Made by a program: the position numbers and the translations under genes. Below are positions 1-6,952 of a stretch of 25,798 nt of DNA, one piece after another. The notes under the pieces are model-generated. The model saw only the letters and a program-made list of their open reading frames with translations, was not told where the DNA came from and did no database searches. The DNA comes from CANHCC01 sp040381555 (GTDB lineage Bacteria; Bacteroidota; Bacteroidia; J057; RFSG01), in assembly GCA_040381555.1 (NCBI GenBank), contig JBEIHC010000034.1:1-25798 (forward strand), read 5' to 3'. Numbering within the stretch: the first letter of the stretch is position 1; each line of letters starts with the position of its first letter.

Positions 1-128
1 GGGTTTCGTTAAATAATTTATTTTTTCGTTTTTGAGGTAGTGAAATTTCGTTCATCAGAACGAAGCCAACCGTTCGCTGAGTGGGCGCCAGAATTATTTT
101 CTTCGTTTCATTTATTTGGGTGGCGCCT

Positions 129-149
129 AATCGAAGCGCCGGTGGTGGG
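129..149 (+). repeat. Copy 1 of a 21-bp imperfect direct repeat flanking the M16/DUF4159 cluster
   Basis: AATCGAAGCGCCGGTGGTGG matches 4227-4247 at about 17 of 21 positions, same strand. The four-gene minus-strand cluster lies between the two copies. The rest of 1-184 is non-coding as far as I can see; it also has GGCGCCA (84-90) and TGGCGCC (121-127) as a loose inverted repeat with a 30-base loop. Significance unknown. Confidence 0.35.
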
Positions 150-184
150 AATGACCCATCTAGGTTAACACCCAACCCTAAAAA

Positions 185-1474
185 TCATTTCCCCTTCAAA
201 TCCTCCGCTTGCAGCAAAGAGGGAAGACCAATATAAGTCCAGTGAAAATTCTTAAAATGTGTATTACAGACTTGTTTTAAATCATCAGCTGTAATTTCTC
301 TTAATAAGGTCGGTAAGGATGCTTCCATCTGAGGATTAGCAAAATAATTCCAATTGCGTAAATGACTGGCTAATTCCTGATTCTCTTGTAAGCCGGTATA
401 ATACACGACTAAAAGCCGTTCCCTGTGTTGACGAATTTCCTCAGTAGAAAATCCCTCCTCTTGAATCTTTTGCAAAATACCTTTCAGAATTAAAGCATAA
501 GTTTTAAACTCCATGCCCTCTATTAATAAGCCGACTCCAGGCAATTTCTGAAAATCATAGGCAGCATAAACGGATACATCCAGACTACGATTATTTTTAA
601 ATTCCTGACGCAATTGTTGATCTAACAAAGAGGCGAGTAAAAAGGCTGCCAATCCAAACTTCCCTTCTGTCAATGGGGGTACGGACACAAATCCATATAA
701 AATGGGAATTCCCGAAGAGTCCTTTATTCCTTGAAAGAAAGGGGCATCTAGTTTCTTCACTCCTGTGGGCTCTTGGGCGGCATACATTCCCAGCGGCAAT
801 CTGGATAAGGGTTCTTCCACCCATTGTTCTACCTCTGTTGCACTCAGGGGAGAAACCAAATATACTTGCAGCGCAGATTTTACCCAATTGTTTTTATGAT
901 AACTTTTAAGATCATTCAGACTGATGCTGGATACAGAAGCCGAAGTCCCCAAAGGATTCCTTGCATAGGGCGTACCCCGGAAATAATGAAAACGGGAAAA
1001 TCGTTTTACCTTTTCTTGAGTTTCTACCTCCTCATGATCGAGCCAATTAATTCTTTCTTCCTGAATTCGGTTAAATAAAGAAGCATCCCAACGAGGGTTC
1101 AACAAAACCTGCTGTAACAAGGCTACTGCAGCCTGAGTATGGATAGCAGGACATTTCAAGAGCAATAGAGATACATCCGGTTGAACCATCCAACTTAGGC
1201 TCACTTGCAAGGAATCGAGGGAGTGACGAAAACTCACCGTATCTTGGGCGTTGCTCCCTCCTCTAACCAATAGTTCCAGCAAGAGGGCTTCTAGGCCTTC
1301 CTTTCCATTCGGAGCCTGACTAAATCCTCCCTTAAAACTAAGCTGCAAAGCAGTGAGCTGATTCTGGGTTTGACGGGAAATTAGGACAATGCCATTTTTA
1401 TCTGAAGCAATAGCCATATTGACCCAGCAAAGCAGACCCAACAAAATTCCACCTACTCGCTTAAGGCACATCAT
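185..1474 (-). CDS. M16-fold exported protein, zinc site lost (probable pseudopeptidase)
   Basis: About 429 residues with the length and layout of one M16 (insulinase/processing-peptidase) subunit: an N-terminal M16 domain, then the M16 C-terminal domain. Known M16 proteases bind zinc through HxxEH near residue 60. Here the corresponding stretch reads GLEALLLELLVRGG, so both His and the Glu are absent and proteolysis is unlikely. The N-terminus after MMCLKRVGG is a hydrophobic signal peptide ending near AIAS, so I infer periplasmic or envelope location. I prefer the ATG at 1474 (or 1471), because a longer reading from 1513 puts a polar stretch before the signal peptide. The start lies inside the 3' end of the upstream M16 gene (14-bp overlap), so the two are probably translated together and may form a heterodimer. 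A non-catalytic partner role is inferred. Confidence 0.8.
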   Translation of the reverse strand: MMCLKRVGGILLGLLCWVNMAIASDKNGIVLISRQTQNQLTALQLSFKGGFSQAPNGKEGLEALLLELLVRGGSNAQDTVSFRHSLDSLQVSLSWMVQPDVSLLLLKCPAIHTQAAVALLQQVLLNPRWDASLFNRIQEERINWLDHEEVETQEKVKRFSRFHYFRGTPYARNPLGTSASVSSISLNDLKSYHKNNWVKSALQVYLVSPLSATEVEQWVEEPLSRLPLGMYAAQEPTGVKKLDAPFFQGIKDSSGIPILYGFVSVPPLTEGKFGLAAFLLASLLDQQLRQEFKNNRSLDVSVYAAYDFQKLPGVGLLIEGMEFKTYALILKGILQKIQEEGFSTEEIRQHRERLLVVYYTGLQENQELASHLRNWNYFANPQMEASLPTLLREITADDLKQVCNTHFKNFHWTYIGLPSLLQAEDLKGK

Positions 1475-3191
1475 ATCGTATGAGTTGGGGAATGAAATAA
1501 TACTGATAGGCATCTTTGGGGGTTTCGCCTTCTTTTAAAGGAAGGGATAAACCCGGTAAAATGGCTTCGGGATCTCGAACAAACTCAAAAACAAAATCAC
1601 CCTTACGCAAGGCAGGTAAGGAAGATTCGGCGGCGATGCGACTACGAAGAAAAGATTCCATTACTACTTTGCGCACTTCCCATACAGCATCTGGCACCTG
1701 ATAGGAAGGAATGTAAATCGTGAGTTTTACCCGATAAGCAGGATTCCAAGTTAGGTGTTCCGCTAAGCCTTGCAGAGAAATACTCAAGCCTGTATCGGCA
1801 AGTAGGGTATCTCCTTCAAGGGAATATTCGAGTGAATCTAATGCCGGTGGAGCATGAAAGAAATCATTAAGTCCGGTAACTGCTAGCAATTGAGAGGAGG
1901 AAATAAATCCTGCTTTTATTTTTTTCCGGAGGAAGATATCGCTTGCCAGTTGTTGGAAGTAGGCCGGATCGGAGGAAGTCAAGACAGAAGGAGCTTTCTG
2001 CTCTGCCCAATAGGTCCCCATCTGAGTGGCTCTATCATTCAATTTTTCGGTAGAGTTAATCTGTCGATTGGCGACGATACGACGAGCACGAAGTACTTCT
2101 TCTCGGGTAAAAAAGTTAGGTTCCCTGAGTCGGCGTAGCTGCATCATCAGGCTATCAGGGCCATGACGAAGATAATTTCTAGGGTCTGGGAGCAGGGTCA
2201 TGAACAAGGCATTTCCCGATACCTGAAACTGAATTTCTCGAACCTTGAGCGTATCACGCATATTCCTTCGAAAACTTCCCTCCGGAGCGTTCAATATTTC
2301 GGTAAGTAAAGCGGCTTCTTCCTGACGATGCGAGGGGATTTCCCATGCCGACATAAAGATGGGCAGATTGGCATATTCCTGCTGCACAAGAAACAACTCC
2401 ACACTATCCGGAATATTGGTAGGGGGAATGGGAAAAGCGGCTTCAGGATCAGAGGCGGCATCTGACCAGCGTCCAAATATCCGTTGCACCTGAGCATAGG
2501 ACAAATCAGGGTCTTCCGGGCTCATGATGAGGAGCAGCGTTCGGTAAGGGACGAAAAAATGTTTCCGAAAAAAAGCCAATCCGGTGGAATCAGCACGCAC
2601 TAATCCGGAGGGCATTCCGGTGGCTACCTGTCGGTGTGCTTCCCTCCCCCAGATGCGGGACTGAAGTTCTGTGCGCAAAAAGTACAAAGGTTCCGCCATA
2701 TCCTCTTCTGCTTGCTGAATCAATCTATCCTTTGCATTTGAAACTTCGAGAGAAGAGAGGGAGGAATATTGCATCGCAGCCTGCAAACCTTGAAGCATCC
2801 ATTCCTGCTTATCTGCCATACCTTGGAGGCGGAAAGTCAATACATTCGGACTTACAAAATGGTCGTATAAAATTCCCTCCCGGTATAAGGTTTTCCGAAA
2901 GGAATCTGGCGCAGGATACAAGCGATTAGAACTGGTCAGCAGAGAGGAAAGAAGACAGGACCAACCACTCATGCGTCGGGGTTCCCACTTAGAACCTGCG
3001 GCTATGCTAACCTGAGTTAGAGAAAGGGGAAGGGATTTATCCTGAAGAATGGCTACCTCCAGGCCGTTATCCAGACGATAGACACGCCAAGGTGCAGGGA
3101 GTTGAAAGGTATCCGGATTGGCCTGAGCAAAACAGGCGGAGAGAAATAGAAAAATAGAAAGTAAAAGGGGAATTAATTTCCTATTGCCCAT
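1461..3191 (-). CDS. M16-fold exported protein with extra C-terminal domain, zinc site lost
   Basis: 576 residues. Residues 1-22 form a signal sequence; LSAC at 17-20 fits a lipobox, but cleavage after FAQ (residue 23) is equally possible. Residues about 35-440 follow the M16 pattern (LDNGLEV, then AAGSKWEPRRMSG, later a Y-R-T-L-L-L strand). At the HxxEH position the sequence is GWSCLLSSLL, with Cys79 where the first His belongs, so all three zinc/catalytic residues are missing. About 130 residues follow the M16 part; residues near 455-560 (LAEHLTWNP...VRKVVMESFL...) resemble a degenerate OmpA-like fold, a low-confidence reading. The gene overlaps the DUF4159 gene upstream by 19 bp and the second M16 gene downstream. 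In known two-subunit M16B enzymes one partner is catalytic; here neither is. Confidence 0.8.
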   Translation of the reverse strand: MGNRKLIPLLLSIFLFLSACFAQANPDTFQLPAPWRVYRLDNGLEVAILQDKSLPLSLTQVSIAAGSKWEPRRMSGWSCLLSSLLTSSNRLYPAPDSFRKTLYREGILYDHFVSPNVLTFRLQGMADKQEWMLQGLQAAMQYSSLSSLEVSNAKDRLIQQAEEDMAEPLYFLRTELQSRIWGREAHRQVATGMPSGLVRADSTGLAFFRKHFFVPYRTLLLIMSPEDPDLSYAQVQRIFGRWSDAASDPEAAFPIPPTNIPDSVELFLVQQEYANLPIFMSAWEIPSHRQEEAALLTEILNAPEGSFRRNMRDTLKVREIQFQVSGNALFMTLLPDPRNYLRHGPDSLMMQLRRLREPNFFTREEVLRARRIVANRQINSTEKLNDRATQMGTYWAEQKAPSVLTSSDPAYFQQLASDIFLRKKIKAGFISSSQLLAVTGLNDFFHAPPALDSLEYSLEGDTLLADTGLSISLQGLAEHLTWNPAYRVKLTIYIPSYQVPDAVWEVRKVVMESFLRSRIAAESSLPALRKGDFVFEFVRDPEAILPGLSLPLKEGETPKDAYQYYFIPQLIRYDVP

Positions 3192-3847
3192 AAGACAATA
3201 TTTGTTCCCATTTGCAATGCTTTTTGGCGTACCTCATCCGGGTCATTATGCACGGAGCGGTCCTCCCATCCATCTCCTAAGTCGGATTCATAAGTATAGT
3301 ACACGACCAATCTGCCTTCGATAAAAAGTCCGAATCCCTGAGAAGGCTTTCCATCATGTTCATGAATTTTTGGGGGACCTTTAGGAAAATCAAAATGGCT
3401 ATGATAAATGCCATGAGAGAAGGGTAATTCTTTAAAATCTTGATCCGGGAAAACTTTTTTCATTTCCCTGCGGATATAAGGATCAAGGCCATAATTATCG
3501 TCTATGTGTAGGAATCCCCCAGCAGCAAGATATTTGCGGAGGTTATTTACTTCTTCCTCGCTCAAGAGAATATTTCCATGACCTGTCATATAAATCATGG
3601 GATATTGAAAGAGTTGGGGACTTTTGAGGTCCGTAATATCTTCTACCAGAGATACTGCTGCTTGAGTATTGTTTCGGATGTATTTGAATAAATTAGGAAG
3701 AGCGGTGGGATTGGCATACCAATCTCCTCCTCCATCGTATCGGAGTTTGGCTATTTTAAATCCAGGATCTTGCGCAATGGAAAGATGGAAGGAGCATCCG
3801 ATCAGGGTGCATAGCAGGAATATTCTGATTGCAGGGAGGAGCTTCAT
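3173..3847 (-). CDS. DUF4159 domain-containing exported protein
   Basis: 224 residues from the ATG at 3847. The longer frame starts with TTG at 3874 inside the preceding gene's stop region and would put a non-signal stretch first. The N-terminus (MKLLPAIRIFLLCTLIGC...) is a signal peptide, cleaved after IAQ, or at LIGC if it is a lipoprotein. The mature part carries the DUF4159 pattern: an ArgTyr-AspGlyGlyGlyAspTrpTyr start, MTGHGN, then AAGGFLHIDDNYG and a late GDGWED. The family is common in Bacteroidota and some others; its biochemical role is not established, and the fold resembles class I glutamine amidotransferase-like or ThuA-like domains. It lies 23 bp after the small lipoprotein gene and overlaps the M16 gene by 19 bp, so the three are likely one transcript. 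Confidence 0.85.
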   Translation of the reverse strand: MKLLPAIRIFLLCTLIGCSFHLSIAQDPGFKIAKLRYDGGGDWYANPTALPNLFKYIRNNTQAAVSLVEDITDLKSPQLFQYPMIYMTGHGNILLSEEEVNNLRKYLAAGGFLHIDDNYGLDPYIRREMKKVFPDQDFKELPFSHGIYHSHFDFPKGPPKIHEHDGKPSQGFGLFIEGRLVVYYTYESDLGDGWEDRSVHNDPDEVRQKALQMGTNIVLWAIGN

Positions 3848-3870
3848 TCTTGGGGCTAAAGGTGCGCCTA

Positions 3871-4086
3871 TCAACGATTCATAAGGGAACGGTTGATCTT
3901 TTTCTTGGGCTTCACCTTGTATTTACCCGGGGTAATAGAGCGCCTAGCCGGCTTTCTGACGGCGGAGGCACTACGGTCACCATATTTCACGGTACGGGTA
4001 ATAAAGGTACCACGACGGCATCCCTGAACGGAGAAGGAAATGAGGACGAACAGGGAGAGAAAGGAAAATTGCAGAATTCTTTTCAT
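3871..4086 (-). CDS. Small, strongly basic predicted lipoprotein
   Basis: 71 residues from the ATG at 4086, chosen because the signal peptide MKRILQFSFLSLFVLISFSVQGC begins there; the frame is open further upstream, but that part has no signal features. VQGC (residues 20-23) fits a lipobox, with Cys23 as the lipidated residue. The mature 49-residue chain has about 17 Lys/Arg against a single Asp and contains the run KVKPKKK. I do not recognise a family. It is the first gene of the exported-protein cluster running to 185. A role such as binding anionic polymers (nucleic acid, LPS, peptidoglycan) would be a guess from charge alone. It could also be a poorly conserved filler ORF, but signal peptide, lipobox and spacing argue for a real gene. 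Confidence 0.65.
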   Translation of the reverse strand: MKRILQFSFLSLFVLISFSVQGCRRGTFITRTVKYGDRSASAVRKPARRSITPGKYKVKPKKKINRSLMNR

Positions 4087-4159
4087 CAACAGAGGGGCAA
4101 ATACAAGGGTAAAGATAGGGAAATTAAACGATTGGGAAAAAGGGAATAGTATAAGTTCA

Positions 4160-4207
4160 GCTTGGTGCAAGCTGAGTTTAGGGTAAACTGAGCTTGGTGC
4201 AAGCTGA
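4160..4207. repeat. Three-unit palindrome array, 16-bp period, with co-varying arms
   Basis: Three 13-bp dyads each followed by TGA: GCTTG-GTG-CAAGC (4160-4172), GTTTA-GGG-TAAAC (4176-4188) and GCTTG-GTG-CAAGC (4192-4204). Each has 5-bp arms around a 3-base GNG centre; the outer ones extend to 6-7 bp. Flanking ATAAG (4151-4155) and CTTAT make the whole approximately 63-bp block nearly palindromic as well. The middle unit is the same dyad as in the arrays at 4362 and 16624. Confidence 0.85.
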
Positions 4208-4226
4208 GCTTATAAGGGAAGGGCCG

Positions 4227-4247
4227 AATCGAAGCACCGATTGTAGG
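4227..4247 (+). repeat. Copy 2 of the 21-bp imperfect direct repeat
   Basis: AATCGAAGCACCGATTGTAG plus one base, matching 129-149 at about 17 of 21 positions. It lies 140 bp before the first gene of the minus-strand cluster; copy 1 lies 36 bp beyond the last gene. Confidence 0.35.
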
Positions 4248-4361
4248 GAAAAGGAACTGCATCCCTTCGGAGTTTTAAATCTGCTAATACTAAATTCCGC
4301 AATTACTCTAGAACCACAGGAGATTCCCAAGAGATTAAATTAGGGATTCCCCTAAACCGAA

Positions 4362-4408
4362 GTTTACCCTAAACTGAAGTTTACCCTAAACTGAAGTTTA
4401 CCCTAAAC
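4362..4408 (-). repeat. Three-unit GTTTA-GGG-TAAAC array, 17-bp period, minus-strand sense
   Basis: On the plus strand GTTTACCCTAAAC occurs at 4362-4374, 4379-4391 and 4396-4408, separated by TGAA. Degenerate half units flank it (CCCCTAAAC ending at 4357 and GTTTATAC at 4413-4420). Read on the minus strand this is GTTTAGGGTAAAC with TTCA spacers, the same unit and spacer type as the eight-unit array at 16624-16755, so the array is inverted relative to that one. Confidence 0.9.
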
Positions 4409-4704
4409 AGGGGTTTATACTTTCTGAGGAAGCCCTACATTAATAACAGCAGGGTATCGTTTATGGAATTGTCTATCGAAAAAATAACAGTTTTAGGGAA
4501 CAAACATGCCTACCCAATCAGGAATCCCTTAAATAAATAAATTATAAAAAAAAAGGAAACTACATTACTTCAAATACAAACCTGCCAAGCCCCCATGGGG
4601 CTCTCCTAATTTATGGGACTCAGCAAGACTTACGAACGCACCTACCCCTTCGGGCGCGCATAGAAATGTTCTAGTATATTTTTTTATTAGAAGAAAAAAG
4701 GATA

Positions 4705-4743
4705 ATCGTTCATCGGAAGGAATGTAAGCATTCACTCTACGAT
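4705..4743 (-). terminator. Possible terminator of the S24 repressor gene
   Basis: Read on the minus strand, ATCGT...ACGAT arms (4739-4743 and 4705-4709) enclose an inner GAATG/CATTC stem (4720-4733), starting about 10 bases after the repressor stop. A T-rich run (CCTTTTTTC) follows a few bases later. The stem is interrupted, so this is tentative. Confidence 0.3.
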
Positions 4744-4753
4744 CTCCTTTCCC

Positions 4754-5542
4754 TCAATAATCCCGACGCATGCGATCCTGCAAATCTTTCACCGATTTCT
4801 GCAGGTCAATTACAATATCGGTCAGGTGCCGGACTGTATCTTCCCGAGCGGGCATTTCCATACTTAAAAATGCTCTGAATTTCCATACCTCGTGAATGTC
4901 CTTCAAATGCACATCAAAATCTTGATAGATTGGATTGTCCGAGCGAAGTAGCAGAGAATTATTATCCAGCAAATGATTAAAAACGCGTTTGAAGACAATC
5001 CCTTCCGAACCGGTAACAATTACATAAGTTTGATTATCCCGGATGGTAGTCCAATCCTGCACATACTCGGCAAAAATGATAGACCCGGAAGGAATAGGCA
5101 ACATGCTATCACCCAGAATTTCAAAAGCCCTGAATGTTCCGGAGGGAAAATTGGGAAGAGCAAAACCGGGAAGGGTTTCTACATATTCAGGATCAGCATA
5201 GCCATTCAAATATCCGGCAGCAGCTTTGGCTGGCACCATTTGAATCAGCTCTTCGTTTTCCTCATTTACCGCAATTGACAATACGCGAAGCCGACGACCT
5301 TCCAAATCTGAAACCGTTGCAGGGTTGAAGTTTTTGGTATCAATCGGGTCAGATATAAATTGCTCCAATGGAACACTAAATAAATTGGCAATTTTAATAA
5401 GCAATTCCGCTTTGGGTTCTGCCCTTCCTTCTTCGTATGCCCCTATCAAAGAACGCTTAATACCGAGCTTTTCAGCGAGTTCTTCTTGTGTCCATCCTTC
5501 TCGACGGCGAAGATTTTTGAGATTTACACTAATACAGGTCAT
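4754..5542 (-). CDS. LexA-like XRE/S24 repressor, divergent from dinB
   Basis: 262 residues. Residues 8-60 are an XRE-type helix-turn-helix (NLKNLRRREGWTQEELAEKLGIKRSLIG region). Residues about 110-230 are an S24 (LexA/UmuD/CI) self-cleavage domain with the serine in GDSM (Ser146) and the lysine in VFKRV (Lys185). The Ala109-Gly110 bond in KAAAGYLNG is the likely autocleavage site. Known S24 repressors lose dimerisation after RecA-stimulated cleavage. The gene is divergent from the DNA polymerase IV gene across 136 bp that contain a symmetrical candidate operator, so I infer that it represses dinB and itself and is released by DNA damage. It is not the classic wHTH LexA: its DNA-binding domain is XRE-type. 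The C-terminal 30 residues look like a short amphipathic or coiled-coil tail. Confidence 0.88.
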   Translation of the reverse strand: MTCISVNLKNLRRREGWTQEELAEKLGIKRSLIGAYEEGRAEPKAELLIKIANLFSVPLEQFISDPIDTKNFNPATVSDLEGRRLRVLSIAVNEENEELIQMVPAKAAAGYLNGYADPEYVETLPGFALPNFPSGTFRAFEILGDSMLPIPSGSIIFAEYVQDWTTIRDNQTYVIVTGSEGIVFKRVFNHLLDNNSLLLRSDNPIYQDFDVHLKDIHEVWKFRAFLSMEMPAREDTVRHLTDIVIDLQKSVKDLQDRMRRDY

Positions 5543-5560
5543 AAGCTTTCTGGTTGAAAA

Positions 5561-5585
5561 AGTTAGTTAGCATTTCTAATTAACT
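5561..5585. promoter_or_regulatory. Candidate repressor operator between S24 gene and dinB
   Basis: AGTTAGTTAG (5561-5570), CATTT spacer, CTAATTAACT (5576-5585): inverted repeat with 9 of 10 arm positions matching. It ends 4 bp before the candidate dinB −7 box and lies just downstream of the predicted start of the repressor transcript. Assignment to the adjacent repressor is inferred from position and symmetry. Confidence 0.55.
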
Positions 5586-5588
5586 TAG

Positions 5589-5596
5589 TATATTTG
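5589..5596 (+). promoter_or_regulatory. dinB promoter, −7 box
   Basis: TATATTTG matches the Bacteroidota −7 consensus TAnnTTTG. The −33 position (about 5567-5569) reads TTA rather than TTG and falls inside the candidate operator, so repressor binding would block it. Leader to the dinB ATG is about 75 bases. Confidence 0.45.
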
Positions 5597-5600
5597 CCAT

Positions 5601-5630
5601 CAAAATTAGCAAAAAGAAAATTACAGGCAA
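5601..5630 (-). promoter_or_regulatory. Promoter of the S24 repressor gene
   Basis: On the minus strand TTG (5630-5628), 19 bases, TAATTTTG (5608-5601): a full Bacteroidota-type TTG-N19-TAnnTTTG promoter. Predicted transcription start is near 5594, so the operator at 5561-5585 lies in the first transcribed bases, which fits autorepression. Confidence 0.55.
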
Positions 5631-5678
5631 GTAATTTAGTAAATATTTTTCTGATTAATAAGAAAACAACTCTAGTCC

Positions 5679-6854
5679 ATGACAGCGGGCAACAAACCGG
5701 AACGGAACATTTTACACTTGGATTTGGACGCATTCTTTGTGTCGGTCGAGCGTCTGTTGCATCCGGAACTTATGGGTATTCCGGTAATTATTGGAGGGGA
5801 AAGTCAGACCAACCGGGGGGTGGTTTCTGCTTGTAGTTACGAAGCCCGGAAGTTTGGGGTACACTCTGCTATGCCCATTGTTACGGCAAGAAAATTATGC
5901 CCCAATGCTCGATTTGTGAGAGGCTCCTACGCTGAGTATGGGAAATATTCTCAGCTCGTTACTGAGGTAATTGCTGACCAAAGCCCCCTATTCGAAAAAG
6001 CTTCCGTAGATGAGTTTTACATTGACCTGACCGGAATGGATCGCTATTATGGCTGTCTAAAATGGTCTGAAAATCTTAAAAAGAAAATTGTCAAAGAAAG
6101 TGGATTGCCTGTTAGTTTTGGTTTGTCCGTCAATAAAACGGTGGCCAAAATTGCTACGGATTACTGCAAACCCAATGGGCAGAAAAATGTGCCGGGAACC
6201 GAGGTACTCGACTTTTTGGCTCCTTTGGAAATTGAGAAAATTCCAGGAGTTGGCAACCAATCTCAAAAAGAACTCAATGAACTGGGCATTTTTACCATTC
6301 GAGAATTACAGCAAATTCCAGCACCCATTTTGGTGCGAGCCTTTGGGAAATGGGGTCACTCACTGTGGCAAAAATCACACGGAATAGATGATAATCCGGT
6401 AGTCCCCTATCGAGAAGAAAAATCACTCTCCAGAGAAATTACCCTACAGGATGATACCACCAATCCAGATTTGTTAAAAACCCTGCTCACAGGTATGGCC
6501 GATGAACTTGCTTTTGAGCTGCGCAGTACAGGGCGCCTGACAGCCTGTGTTTGTGTAAAAATTCGATACAGTGATTTCGAAAGTCATACAGCTCAAAATC
6601 AGATCCATCCCACAGCCAATGAGCAGGACTTAATTCCCCATACCCGAAAATTATTGAAGAAACTATTTACTCGGCGGGTTCGGGTAAGACTGATTGGATT
6701 AAAACTGACGAATTTGTGCCCCGGAAATCTACAGACAGAATTATTTCGGGATACCGGGCCTATCATCCAACTTCGGGCAGCTACCGACCGAATACGCAAC
6801 CGATACGGAAAAAAATCCATCGGTTGGGCTGCCGGAATTGAGCCAGAAAGCTGA
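5679..6854 (+). CDS. dinB: DNA polymerase IV (Y family translesion polymerase)
   Basis: 391 residues, normal length for DinB. Palm-domain catalytic residues are visible: Asp15 in HLDLDAFF and Asp111-Glu112 in SVDEFYIDL. The YEARKFGV(H/R)SAMP nucleotide-binding segment, the helix-hairpin-helix thumb (IPGVGNQSQKELNELGI) and the C-terminal little-finger domain (from about 235) follow in the usual order. The enzyme copies damaged DNA in the cytoplasm at the cost of fidelity. No clear β-clamp motif was identified in the tail (TDRIRNRYGKKSIGWAAG), although the RNRYG segment there is typical of Bacteroidota DinB. Divergent from the S24 repressor with a shared control region, so DNA-damage induction is likely. 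Confidence 0.95.
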   Translation: MTAGNKPERNILHLDLDAFFVSVERLLHPELMGIPVIIGGESQTNRGVVSACSYEARKFGVHSAMPIVTARKLCPNARFVRGSYAEYGKYSQLVTEVIADQSPLFEKASVDEFYIDLTGMDRYYGCLKWSENLKKKIVKESGLPVSFGLSVNKTVAKIATDYCKPNGQKNVPGTEVLDFLAPLEIEKIPGVGNQSQKELNELGIFTIRELQQIPAPILVRAFGKWGHSLWQKSHGIDDNPVVPYREEKSLSREITLQDDTTNPDLLKTLLTGMADELAFELRSTGRLTACVCVKIRYSDFESHTAQNQIHPTANEQDLIPHTRKLLKKLFTRRVRVRLIGLKLTNLCPGNLQTELFRDTGPIIQLRAATDRIRNRYGKKSIGWAAGIEPES

Positions 6855-6869
6855 TTGCTCCCTTCGAAC

Positions 6870-6900
6870 TTGGTAGTTTCCAAAGTTTTATTTAATTTTA
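6870..6900 (+). promoter_or_regulatory. Candidate promoter of the T9SS-sorted protein gene
   Basis: TTG (6870-6872), 20 bases, TAATTTTA (6893-6900), one mismatch to TAnnTTTG. It starts a few bases after the dinB stop and gives a leader of about 45 bases to the ATG at 6953. Confidence 0.4.
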
Positions 6901-6952
6901 GGATGTTTGGAGGTTTGCCTCTAAACTAAGATTATTTCTATCACTGAGATTC

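Larger units (their letters stand above)
4087..4753. other. 667-bp non-coding stretch with palindrome arrays
   Basis: No convincing coding frame on either strand. It holds two arrays of 13-bp dyads (4160-4207 and 4362-4408), the second copy of the 21-bp repeat (4227-4247), a short palindrome AGCCCC-CAT-GGGGCT near 4586-4600, and a possible terminator for the repressor gene at 4705-4743. I could not place a convincing promoter for the minus-strand cluster; a partial −7 box (TGTATTTG on the minus strand, 4098-4105) lacks a −33 partner. Confidence 0.7.

Noticed and set aside
4480..4500. GTTTTAGGGAACAAAC as another unit of the dyad family
   Set aside because: Arms do not pair and the register is lost; at best a decayed copy.
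4586..4600. AGCCCC-CAT-GGGGCT palindrome as a terminator
   Set aside because: No T run follows on either strand and it lies 150 bp from the nearest gene end. It may be a remnant of a repeat.
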